Shown here one piece after another: positions 1 through 7,044 of a stretch of 64,000 nucleotides of DNA. The notes under the pieces were generated by a model, which worked only from the letters and a program-made list of their open reading frames with translations, did not search any database and was not told the origin of the DNA. The DNA is taken from positions 248,001 through 312,000 of the forward strand of contig NZ_JAEH01000001.1 in NCBI RefSeq assembly GCF_000518805.1. Direction: 5' to 3'. The stretch comes from Shewanella waksmanii ATCC BAA-643. Lineage in GTDB: Bacteria > Pseudomonadota > Gammaproteobacteria > Enterobacterales > Shewanellaceae. Position 1 is the stretch's first letter; each line of letters begins with the position of its first letter. The translations under genes were made by a program, and so were the position numbers.

Positions 1-1
1 C

Positions 2-163
2 TGGTTTGAAGATAAAACTGGCCGTATCCTAGTTGAAATTGATAACCATGTATTTAAAAACCAGACTGTAACACCTGAAATGTTAGTGACAATTGTTGGT
101 GAAGTCGATAATGATTGGAGCGATAGTTCAGTGGATGTAGATGCATTAACAATCAATTTATAA
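2..163 (+). CDS. YgiW/BOF-family periplasmic protein, C-terminal part only
   Basis: Open reading frame entering from the left window edge and ending in TAA; 53 codons are visible. The translated part (IDNHVF, VTPEMLVTIVGEVDNDW) is the C-terminal half of a bacterial OB-fold (BOF/YgiW) domain and is closely related to the complete protein at 2375-2737, so the two are paralogues on either side of a two-component system. In enterobacteria a ygiW (visP) gene lies just upstream of qseBC, as here. YgiW proteins are small periplasmic proteins linked to stress tolerance; the exact ligand is uncertain. The N-terminus and signal peptide lie outside the window. Confidence 0.75.
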   Translation, partial: WFEDKTGRILVEIDNHVFKNQTVTPEMLVTIVGEVDNDWSDSSVDVDALTINL

Positions 164-244
164 TAGATTGATTCAAGCATGCATCTTTCGTAAGGTAACT
201 ATTTATCATTCAACTTTATAAGTTTGTATTACGAAGGTGCTAAA

Positions 245-916
245 ATGCATATATTAATTGTGGATGATACGCATAGTGTCGCAGAAACAATTGCTGATTA
301 TCTTGAACTTGAAGGCATGACCATTGATTTTGCTTATCATGGAGAAGCAGCCTTACAATTAGTGCAAGATAATCACTATGATGCCATTATCATGGACATT
401 ATGATGCCCAAAATGGATGGCATTACAGCGGTTAAAAAGTTAAGAGAAGAATTATTTTGTGATACACCTATTTTGTTCTTAACCGCTAAGGATCAGCTTG
501 AAGATAAAATAGCTTCTTTCAAAGCTGGTGGTGATGACTATTTAGTAAAGCCCTTTGCATTAGAAGAATTGAGTTTACGTTTACATGCTCTTTCCCATCG
601 TGGTGTACGTCAAAACATTGGCCAATTGAGCTTTGCGGATATCAGTGTTGATGTTAAAAGTGGTGAAGTGAATTGCGCTGGTAAAATGATTAAAGTGAGT
701 CCAACTCAATTAACCATTCTTAAAGTGTTACTTAAAAAAGCTCCTAATATTGCGAGTCGACAAGAAGTCATACAAGCAATATGGGGAGATGAAAGCCCTT
801 CTAGTGATGCACTGCGAAGTCATGTATATAGCTTGCGCACTAAACTTGCTGAAGGGCAAAATGAATCCCGACTAGAGACTATTCATGGGCAAGGCTTCCG
901 ACTTAAATCAGAATAA
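245..916 (+). CDS. OmpR-family response regulator, QseB/PreA-like
   Basis: Two-domain DNA-binding response regulator of about 223 aa. Residues 1-115 form the receiver: acidic pair in ILIVDD, phospho-acceptor Asp51 in IIMDIMMPKMDG, the Thr of FLTAKD and the Lys of LVKPF. The C-terminal part is a winged-helix domain (SPTQLTILKVLL, DALRSHVYSLRTKL). The start chosen is the ATG at 245, preceded by GAAGG with a 7-nt spacer; an in-frame TTG at 224 lacks a better site. It overlaps the downstream kinase gene by 32 nt, so the pair is co-translated. Gene order (ygiW-like, regulator, kinase) points to QseB/PreA, but targets cannot be read from sequence. Confidence 0.9.
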   Translation: MHILIVDDTHSVAETIADYLELEGMTIDFAYHGEAALQLVQDNHYDAIIMDIMMPKMDGITAVKKLREELFCDTPILFLTAKDQLEDKIASFKAGGDDYLVKPFALEELSLRLHALSHRGVRQNIGQLSFADISVDVKSGEVNCAGKMIKVSPTQLTILKVLLKKAPNIASRQEVIQAIWGDESPSSDALRSHVYSLRTKLAEGQNESRLETIHGQGFRLKSE

Positions 917-2126
917 CAAACAATATCCGAGCATTTATCGCCACATAAGACGCCATTTAAGCATCTCATTGTTGGTTATTTTTTGTTTTTTCGGCTCAAC
1001 TGTTTATCTTGCTGAAAGCAAACTTGAAGTGATTAGTTTGCATCATTGGCTAGATACTGAATTAGATCGTTACGAGAAAGAATATGCCATCTATGGTTTA
1101 GCTACCAAGCTGCCCAACACCGCTGAATTTGATACTTATTGGACAGAACGTGAAGTACCTGATTGGTTAGCTCCATTCCAGCAGATTGGTTTTAATGAGC
1201 ACTTATTAGGCTCAGAAGACAAACACTTTATTATCGCAAACCACCCTTCAGGTAAGGGGTTGATGTATATTGTCTTTAAAAAAGATGCCGATGATTTTTT
1301 AGATATATATGAAGAAAGTCTACATACCTATATTATATTCCTCGGTTTATTTATTGCATTGGGCGTGGTGATTTACAATTTCTATTTTATGCGTTTAATA
1401 TCTTCGCCATTACTCGCCATAGAGCAAAAAATCACGCTAATGAAACCTAACCAACAGATGTCTAAACTACAAACAAAATATCGTGAAACACGCCATATAG
1501 AACAAACCTTTATTAAGAATAAAAAGGATATTGAAGGCTTTTTCCAACGAGAAACCGAGTTTAGTCGCTTTTCATCTCATGAGTTACGCACACCAATCAT
1601 GGTGATCAAAGGCTCTGCTGAGTTATTAGCAAAAATGCCCAACCAGCTGCCTGTTGCACAAAAAGCAATTAAACGCGTACAACAGGCCTGCGAAGACATG
1701 GAAGTATTATCAGAAGCCTTTTTATTATTAGGTAAGGAATCAATTGAAGAAGCACACTTTAAAGAGGTTCAGCTTGAAGATGCTGTTAGAAAACAGCTCG
1801 ATGAATTGCAGGTTTTATTTTTAAAACAAGGATTAGATTACTCCTTACATCTACATCAACCAGCCACAATAAAGTGTCCACCTTCCTTTGTTTCTATTGT
1901 GATTAATAACCTCATTAAAAATGCATTTAGTTACAGCGTTGCAGATATTCAAGTCAGCCTACAACAGCGACAATTGACCATCACGAATCGTCATCAAGGA
2001 AACGAAACTTATCAAGCAGGCTATGGTTGTGGTTTGGTGATTGTTGAGCGCGTGTGCGAACGAATGGGATGGATATTTACTAGTAAAGATACGGGAGAAG
2101 AGTTTATAGCCTTTGTACAATTTTAA
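885..2126 (+). CDS. Membrane sensor histidine kinase, QseC-like
   Basis: 413-aa kinase partner of the preceding regulator. Two membrane helices (about 25-43 and 149-169) bracket a periplasmic sensor of about 105 residues. The dimerisation helix carries the H box FSSHELRTP (His232), followed by an N box (NNLIKNAFSY) and a short G box (GYGCGLVIVERV). The ATP-binding domain is compact and lacks a clear second glycine box, as in several small QseC/PhoQ-like kinases. The start ATG lies inside the regulator gene. The signal sensed is not known. The gene is followed by a 14-bp palindrome that may end transcription. Confidence 0.88.
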   Translation: MGKASDLNQNNKQYPSIYRHIRRHLSISLLVIFCFFGSTVYLAESKLEVISLHHWLDTELDRYEKEYAIYGLATKLPNTAEFDTYWTEREVPDWLAPFQQIGFNEHLLGSEDKHFIIANHPSGKGLMYIVFKKDADDFLDIYEESLHTYIIFLGLFIALGVVIYNFYFMRLISSPLLAIEQKITLMKPNQQMSKLQTKYRETRHIEQTFIKNKKDIEGFFQRETEFSRFSSHELRTPIMVIKGSAELLAKMPNQLPVAQKAIKRVQQACEDMEVLSEAFLLLGKESIEEAHFKEVQLEDAVRKQLDELQVLFLKQGLDYSLHLHQPATIKCPPSFVSIVINNLIKNAFSYSVADIQVSLQQRQLTITNRHQGNETYQAGYGCGLVIVERVCERMGWIFTSKDTGEEFIAFVQF

Positions 2127-2136
2127 GTTGTTCCTA

Positions 2137-2164
2137 CAATAAAATATTAGCTAATATTTTATTG
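2137..2164. terminator. Perfect 14-bp palindrome after the kinase gene
   Basis: CAATAAAATATTAG is followed directly by its exact reverse complement. The AT-rich hairpin lies 11 nt past the kinase stop codon and could terminate the upstream operon or be a protein-binding palindrome. There is no long T-run. Confidence 0.45.
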
Positions 2165-2374
2165 TTAGTATCCTGTTCTTCAAACATTTAACCTTCCTTA
2201 AATTGAGTAAATCTACTCTGCTGAATTATTTTAAACTTAATTTGAATATAAAAAATACCTTCACGTTCTCTTCACACCTTTACCTGCATAATGCCCACAT
2301 ATTAATTTACTTGGTCGTAATAAGTAAGTTAACAACCTGCCATTATTGAGCGACTTATTTTGTGAGGAAAAATT

Positions 2375-2737
2375 ATGTTTAAGAAATTATGTGTATTACC
2401 AATTGCTATGTTTTCTAGCATTAGCTTTGCAGCCATTACACCTATTCAACAAGGTGGATTTAAAGGCCCTAGTTCTGCTCCCCAATTAACAGTTTTACAA
2501 GTTCAAGATGCACAAGACGAAACCTTGGTTTCAATTACAGGCCATATTGTTTCGACGCAAGGAGATGAAAATTACCTATTTAAAGATGAAACAGGTGAGA
2601 TTCAAGTTGAAATTGACAATCATTTATTTCATGGCCAAGCAGTGACCCCAGAAACAATAATTACCATCGTTGGTGAAGTAGATAAAGAATGGAAACAAAT
2701 TTCGATTGATGCTGACTCGTTATTAATCAATCAATAA
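2375..2737 (+). CDS. YgiW/BOF-family periplasmic protein
   Basis: 120-aa secreted protein. Residues 1-19 form a signal peptide (MFKKLCVLPIAMFSSISFA). The rest is an OB-fold BOF domain with typical motifs: QGGFKGPS, VSITGHIV, YLFKDETGEIQVEID, IVGEVDKEW. RBS GAGG 8 nt before the ATG. It is a paralogue of the truncated protein at 2-163, so the regulator/kinase pair sits between two copies. The 240-bp gap upstream is AT-rich and probably carries its own promoter, perhaps under the neighbouring regulator, as QseBC/PreAB control ygiW in enterobacteria. The role is inferred to be in the envelope stress response; the ligand is unknown. Confidence 0.85.
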   Translation: MFKKLCVLPIAMFSSISFAAITPIQQGGFKGPSSAPQLTVLQVQDAQDETLVSITGHIVSTQGDENYLFKDETGEIQVEIDNHLFHGQAVTPETIITIVGEVDKEWKQISIDADSLLINQ

Positions 2738-3160
2738 ATGCTAGCTGAACGAATAAAAATTATGGATAAGGACATGATAATTAAGACTTTAGCATCCGTA
2801 ATTGTAAGTTTAGCTGGGCTTATCGGTCTGACTATATATGCACTAGTTACTTATAGTAGTGATATTTATAACGCATTAGAGGATGACTCTTTAATAAAAA
2901 TTCAGACCCAAATCGAGAATGTACATACCAACATTGAATCAGTTGTAGAAAATACGGAAAAAACTATTGAAGGTAACATCATTGAAATTCACGGCCATGT
3001 TGAATCGGCAATGAGTAAAACTGACGAGACAATTCAAGGCCATGCAGAGCAGTTTAAAAGTAATGTTAACTCCGCAGTTGAGAGTACAAATTTACAAATT
3101 CAAGGTAGTGTTAAAAATATTAATGAAACTGATGTAGAAGAAGATGAGAGTATTGAGTAA
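2738..3160 (+). CDS. Membrane-anchored protein with 22-residue helical repeats
   Basis: 140-aa protein starting at the base after the previous stop codon, so probably translated by coupling. An alternative ATG lies at 2762; neither has a clear RBS. One membrane helix (about 13-36) is followed by a long, gap-free, charged helical region with a 22-residue periodicity: ENTEKTIEG, SKTDETIQG and ESTNLQIQG recur 22 residues apart. It ends in an acidic tail (DVEEDESIE). Such periodic amphipathic helices suggest a coiled coil or surface-associated helix facing the periplasm. I do not recognise the family. Location suggests a part in the same envelope response as the YgiW-like protein. Confidence 0.7.
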   Translation: MLAERIKIMDKDMIIKTLASVIVSLAGLIGLTIYALVTYSSDIYNALEDDSLIKIQTQIENVHTNIESVVENTEKTIEGNIIEIHGHVESAMSKTDETIQGHAEQFKSNVNSAVESTNLQIQGSVKNINETDVEEDESIE

Positions 3161-3185
3161 AAGTAGAATAAGCTTCCTTCTACAT

Positions 3186-3223
3186 AAAATGGAAAATATG
3201 CTTTGTTTAATATTTTCCATTTT
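3186..3223 (+). terminator. Rho-independent-like terminator
   Basis: Stem AAAATGGAAAATAT pairs perfectly (14 bp) with ATATTTTCCATTTT around a 10-nt loop, and the right arm ends in T residues. It lies 26 nt past the stop codon of the repeat protein. Confidence 0.7.
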
Positions 3224-3551
3224 TATCTCAACTAGAAAATGAAAGTCAAACATTTCAATGTGTCGGTCAATAGAAAATTGGACACAACTTCAAAACGTAT
3301 CTAACTCGTTTTGGGGCAGAAACGTGCTAGAGCATCGATTCTAATTAAACCAAAAATGACTAGAAAAATTATCTTAGTTTATTTGGAAGCACTAATTCTC
3401 TCTGCGCCCTTTATCAAGTAGGAGCTTAAGATCTAACTTATGTGTTATTGATTAGGGAGGTCATAGCTATTTAGTATGTGCTGACGCCGCTTGCAAAGGC
3501 CTAATAACTAGAGCAACGCGGCGTGAGGTCCCTGGCTAGGTTTGAGGAACC
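3224..3551. other. Gene-free stretch with hairpins
   Basis: No convincing gene. It holds TGTGTC..GACACA (about 3258-3285), which may be the remnant of an insertion-sequence end, and a strong hairpin at 3484-3524 (ACGCCGCTTGC against GCAACGCGGCGT, one bulge). That hairpin lies just past the 3' end of the minus-strand gene at 3552 and could stop its transcription. I tested it as an integron attC site and found no matching core sequences. Confidence 0.4.
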
Positions 3552-3980
3552 CTAACGAAGAGAGAGGCAGGACTGACTATGACAAGATTCGTCAAGTAGG
3601 CATGGGCAGATTACGGATTCAAGTTTCTCACGAAGAATCCATAAAAAGCTGATAATTAGTCCGCTCGCAGTATCAATTATTCCGACTATACCTGAAATAG
3701 CCCAGCTAATGATTTCGTTATAAGTTTGACCGAGCGACCTTTTTCTCAGTTTATTCTTAAACTCGCACAGTAATTTACACAGGTCTTCTCTTTTTTGCTT
3801 ATCAATAGATCCGTGAATCCTATTTTTGGCCGCCCTTATAATAGCCCTTACATCTCCCTTTGCTATTCTTCTGGCCTGATGGCTTTTCTTTTTTCTTATC
3901 ATGCTTCGAGAAGATTTTATCAGTCCACTTTTATTCCTAACCAGATTAACATACCTCTCATTATTGACACTTCCTGTCAT
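3552..3980 (-). CDS. Hypothetical basic protein with one hydrophobic segment
   Basis: 142-aa protein, not recognised. The N-terminal 85 residues are strongly basic and helical (RSMIRKKKSHQARRIAKG, KNKLRKRSLG). A hydrophobic segment (about 95-117, ISWAISGIVGIIDTASGLII) follows, then a short Cys-rich tail (CPCLLDESCHSQSC). RBS AAGGA lies 7-8 nt before the ATG. It starts 15 nt after the small membrane protein encoded at 3996-4235, so the two form an operon. A basic domain plus a membrane segment could mean a toxin, immunity or nucleic-acid-binding membrane protein, but nothing decides this. The surroundings are AT-rich and look accessory. Confidence 0.55.
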   Translation of the reverse strand: MTGSVNNERYVNLVRNKSGLIKSSRSMIRKKKSHQARRIAKGDVRAIIRAAKNRIHGSIDKQKREDLCKLLCEFKNKLRKRSLGQTYNEIISWAISGIVGIIDTASGLIISFLWILREKLESVICPCLLDESCHSQSCLSLR

Positions 3981-3995
3981 TGTAATTCCTTAATT

Positions 3996-4235
3996 TTACA
4001 CAATAATTACTCCTATTAGTGCTCCAAATAAAAATGATGCTGTAAGATTACGAATCTTATCTTTAATGCACTGTAGTTTTTTGCTGTAAATTGCGCTTAT
4101 GTTAGCAATAAATACAGATGCAATAACGAGTTGTGTCGCCAACAACTCACTCTCGACTAGAACTACAAAGCCCCCCCCTAGAAGAGCAAAAGCAAACATC
4201 AATAAAACACTAACTCCTTCGGTATCACTCTTCAT
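3996..4235 (-). CDS. Small hypothetical membrane protein
   Basis: 79-aa protein with three hydrophobic stretches (about 9-27, 30-48 and 66-79) separated by a charged loop (YSKKLQCIKDKIRN). The third helix runs to the last residue. A weak RBS (AGG, 10 nt from the ATG) is present. It is the first gene of a two-gene minus-strand operon. No family is recognised. The pairing of a tiny membrane protein with a basic partner resembles small two-gene defence or toxin-immunity modules, which is only a suggestion. Confidence 0.55.
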   Translation of the reverse strand: MKSDTEGVSVLLMFAFALLGGGFVVLVESELLATQLVIASVFIANISAIYSKKLQCIKDKIRNLTASFLFGALIGVIIV

Positions 4236-4546
4236 AAGCTAGTCGCCTATTCTAGTAGAACCTAATTAATACTTAGCACTCTTAGCATGAAATGGCAATA
4301 AAAAATCTAGATGTTCTTGAGTTTATAGAATTATCAGCTAACTCACAAAGTAGGTCATAGGGTCAGGTCTTTATTTTACCTAATGCATTAATTCAGGTAT
4401 GGCAAATGTGATAAAGCAATTTATGAAATAGTTACTGTTCCAACACATTAAGGGGCAGAAGTAAGTCATATAACAAGCTTGGGGATTTTAATAAAACCTA
4501 AATCGAAGAGATAAAATATCTAGGTGTAGATGCGGCTGCGAGTTTC

Positions 4547-4584
4547 GGTTTCATGGATGAAACCTTAAAGCGGCCATGGATGGC
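4547..4584. repeat. Tandem palindromes built on CAT-GG-ATG
   Basis: Two palindromes with the same core but different arms: GGTTTCAT-GG-ATGAAACC (4547-4564, 8-bp arms) and GCCAT-GG-ATGGC (4573-4584). A third imperfect copy, CACAT-GG-AGGTG, lies near 4677. Arms differ while pairing is kept, as in a family of small hairpin repeats. Confidence 0.6.
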
Positions 4585-4590
4585 TTTACA

Positions 4591-4636
4591 GCGTCTCGCA
4601 GAAGTAGCTGCACATTCCCCGCCGGACAGGCGTTAG
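4591..4636. repeat. 46-bp direct repeat, copy 1
   Basis: Begins GCGTCTCGCAGAAG and ends CCGGACAGGCGTTAG. It matches 4695-4740 at 44 of 46 positions. The repeat is non-coding and GC-richer than its surroundings. I believe related sequences occur between genes in Shewanella but cannot verify this here. Confidence 0.8.
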
Positions 4637-4694
4637 ATGACTTTGAAGGTTCAACCTTAGAACTCATCGCAGAGCCCACATGGAGGTGCTTGTG

Positions 4695-4740
4695 GCGTCT
4701 CGCAGAAGTAGCTGCACACTCCTCGCCGGACAGGCGTTAG
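4695..4740. repeat. 46-bp direct repeat, copy 2
   Basis: Second copy of the 46-bp repeat, starting 104 bp after the first, with two substitutions. Between the copies lies the third, imperfect CAT-GG palindrome, so the composite unit is palindrome plus repeat. The rest of 4236-5009 contains no gene I can support. Confidence 0.8.
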
Positions 4741-4910
4741 GTTCCGGCCTGAAAACGTCCCGCAATGACGATGGTATCACCCTTAAACGGGCCTAAAACA
4801 CACTATACCACCTCACAATAAGCCATTGTTTTATAGGGGCTACCGGTTGATATAAACCATGTTGACCACATTTTAGAAACGGCTTTACAGCAAGTGAATT
4901 AGCACAAATG

Positions 4911-4929
4911 ACTTTCTCTAATTCGTCGA
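4911..4929 (+). promoter_or_regulatory. 19-bp motif shared upstream of two genes, copy 1
   Basis: ACTTTCTCTAATTCGTCGA lies 80 bp before the MBL-like gene at 5010. The same motif with one change occurs at 6839-6857 before the next gene. It could be a shared regulatory site or repeat debris. Confidence 0.4.
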
Positions 4930-5009
4930 CCTCAGTTGGATTAGTGAGTTTAATTGACGCAACTAAGCAGATTTAAACGATCTCAGGTCCAACAAAGAAG
5001 GTTTCATAC

Positions 5010-6764
5010 ATGTATTCAAAAATCATAGGTAGCGGCTTATTAATTACAACGGCATTTTTTGCCGTAGCAGATCAGTACAATATGTCGTTGAACTACGAAC
5101 CTATCACAATGAAAAACGGCGCTGTCACCACCCAACCCGCTTCGGTTGTCGATAAAGTTTGGCATGTAGAGAAAAAAACCGTTACGCCTATTACCGAAGG
5201 TGTCTATCGCATTGCAGGCTGGGGGATTGGGAATGTGATCGCAGTGCAAGCGCCTGAAGGCTGGGTTATTGTAGATACGGGCGATAGTATGACAGTGGCC
5301 AAAGAGCAACGCGCTGCATTAGAACAATTGTTGAATGATAGCCTTGATGTAGCAGCGGTTTTGTATACTCACTCGCATTATGTGTTTGGCACCCAAGCCT
5401 GGATGGGAGAGAACACTAAAGTATATGCCCATGAATGGATGGAAAAACACTTACACGCAGACAATGGTGTCAGCGCCTTAGCAGGCAATTTCAACGCGAG
5501 AGCCATGATCCAGTTTGGCATGCTTCACCCTGAGAGTGGCCCTGATGCCTTTCCTAATCAACTTGGCTTCAGCATGGATAAACTGTCAGGTGAAAAAGGC
5601 TATGTATCACCAGATATTACGTTTGCACATAACGAGATAGAAACACACCATATTGCAGGCACAGAAGTGATTGTGCTGCCAAGTCCTACAGATGTTACCG
5701 ATAGCGTGGCCTATTACTTTCCTGAAAAAAGCTTGATGGTGACTAATGCTATTAATGGCGATGGCGGTATCTTTAATTTATACACCTTAAGAGGCGATAG
5801 ATACCGAGATCCAATTCGATTGGTAGAGGCAGCAGATTTGCTGTTGTCATACGACTTTGATTTTCATGTCGACATTCATGGCGCAGCCAATACAACCCGA
5901 GAAGATGCCGTGCAGTCGATTCACGCTTTTAGAGATTCGATGCAACTCATTCACGATCAAACCGTTCGGGCAATTAGCCTAGGAAAAGATGCACAAGGTG
6001 CAGCGGAATTTGTTCATATGCCATTGGCGCTTAGACAGGATAAAGAGATCTATGGTCAAGTTGAAAGCCATATAAAGCAAGTTTATAACGGCATAATGGG
6101 CTGGAAAGGTTGGGACGTTTACGATATTAATCCGCTGCGCACTAACGAATTTGCCAAGAAGTATATAGACAGCCTTGGCGGCGTAGAAACTGTCAGTGAA
6201 ATGGTCAAATCGTCTAATCAAAAACAAAGCCTTGATGGCTGGCAGTGGTCGCTTTATCTGACCTCGCAAATATTGGCAGTTGATGCAAATAACGCCGATG
6301 TAAAGCAGCTTAGAGCTGACGCTGCAAGAGCCCTTGGACAACGTACCAGTTCGGCAAATGCACGTGGGTTCTATATATCAGAAGCGCTGTTGCATGAAGG
6401 CAAACTGTCACTAGAGGGTCATGAGTTACACAGCTTTCAGCAATTAGGCCAAATGATGGGCGTGATTGATGAGCAAAGGCTGAAAAAGTCGCCGATAGCA
6501 TCAAACGTAGAATACTTACGTTATTTAGTTGATACCCAAAAAGCGCAAGGTTTATATGCAAAGTTCAACTTAGCCATGAACGATAGTGATGCCGCATTTA
6601 GCATTGTGCTTCGAAACGGCATTATCCAAGTTGCGCAGCAGACAATTGATGGTGTGACTATTTCACTCTCCCATGCACAATGGAGTGACGTGTTACTGGG
6701 CAAGACAAGCTTTGGCCAACTAGACCCTTCTTTAAAAGATTTTGATAAGGCCTTAATTTTATAG
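5010..6764 (+). CDS. Secreted alkyl-sulfatase-like MBL-fold protein, metal site degenerate
   Basis: 584-aa protein with a signal peptide (1-20, cut after FFAVA). It has the architecture of SdsA1/BDS1-type alkylsulfatases: MBL-fold domain (about 45-330, VIVDTGDSMTVAKEQRAAL, YYFPEKSLM, LYTLRGDRYRDP), an alkylsulfatase dimerisation domain (about 340-470) and an SCP2-like C-terminal domain. The zinc motif HxHxDH is here HSHYVF (H121, H123 kept; Asp and third His lost). The E-N-x-x-H segment is replaced by TNAINGDGG, and the usual ASHHWP-like stretch reads VDIHGAA. The fold is thus kept while metal ligands are lost. It may be a pseudoenzyme with a binding or structural role. RBS GAAGG precedes the ATG. 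Confidence 0.8.
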   Translation: MYSKIIGSGLLITTAFFAVADQYNMSLNYEPITMKNGAVTTQPASVVDKVWHVEKKTVTPITEGVYRIAGWGIGNVIAVQAPEGWVIVDTGDSMTVAKEQRAALEQLLNDSLDVAAVLYTHSHYVFGTQAWMGENTKVYAHEWMEKHLHADNGVSALAGNFNARAMIQFGMLHPESGPDAFPNQLGFSMDKLSGEKGYVSPDITFAHNEIETHHIAGTEVIVLPSPTDVTDSVAYYFPEKSLMVTNAINGDGGIFNLYTLRGDRYRDPIRLVEAADLLLSYDFDFHVDIHGAANTTREDAVQSIHAFRDSMQLIHDQTVRAISLGKDAQGAAEFVHMPLALRQDKEIYGQVESHIKQVYNGIMGWKGWDVYDINPLRTNEFAKKYIDSLGGVETVSEMVKSSNQKQSLDGWQWSLYLTSQILAVDANNADVKQLRADAARALGQRTSSANARGFYISEALLHEGKLSLEGHELHSFQQLGQMMGVIDEQRLKKSPIASNVEYLRYLVDTQKAQGLYAKFNLAMNDSDAAFSIVLRNGIIQVAQQTIDGVTISLSHAQWSDVLLGKTSFGQLDPSLKDFDKALIL

Positions 6765-6783
6765 CCTTAAAACAACTTGAATA

Positions 6784-6809
6784 AGCGACCTAATCAGGTC
6801 GCTTTTTTT
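6784..6809 (+). terminator. Rho-independent terminator
   Basis: AGCGACCT and AGGTCGCT pair perfectly (8 bp, loop AATC) and are followed by six T residues. It lies 20 nt after the MBL-like gene. Confidence 0.92.
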
Positions 6810-6838
6810 GTGGTTGGAATACTCAACTAGCAGATATA

Positions 6839-6857
6839 ACTTTCTCTAATTCATCGA
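6839..6857 (+). promoter_or_regulatory. 19-bp motif shared upstream of two genes, copy 2
   Basis: ACTTTCTCTAATTCATCGA, one base different from 4911-4929. It lies about 190 bp before the DUF3943 gene, within the intergenic region that should hold its promoter. Confidence 0.4.
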
Positions 6858-7044
6858 TTTACCCTCAGTAAAAATGTGTAATGCACCTATAAATTTTTAT
6901 TGGCAAAACGACACATCATTGAGGCTTTCGATATATGTATTACTCGTTGCAGCACCGCGTTAAAAACAGCTTTATGACCATGAAAGTCGTAACCCCCCTC
7001 TTTAGTCTTCAGACTGCCTTACTCATTTTTATAAGGTGATTAAA

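Noticed and set aside
3258..3285. Possible insertion-sequence terminal repeat (TGTGTC..GACACA)
   Set aside because: Only 6-bp arms, no partner end and no transposase remnant.
3484..3560. Possible integron attC site near the orphan operon
   Set aside because: Strong hairpin present, but the 7-bp core sites (RYYYAAC and GTTRRRY) are not in the right order or spacing.
4358..4380. GGGTCAGGTCTTTATTTT, like REP elements tied to RAYT transposases
   Set aside because: Single short match; no hairpin or paired copy nearby.
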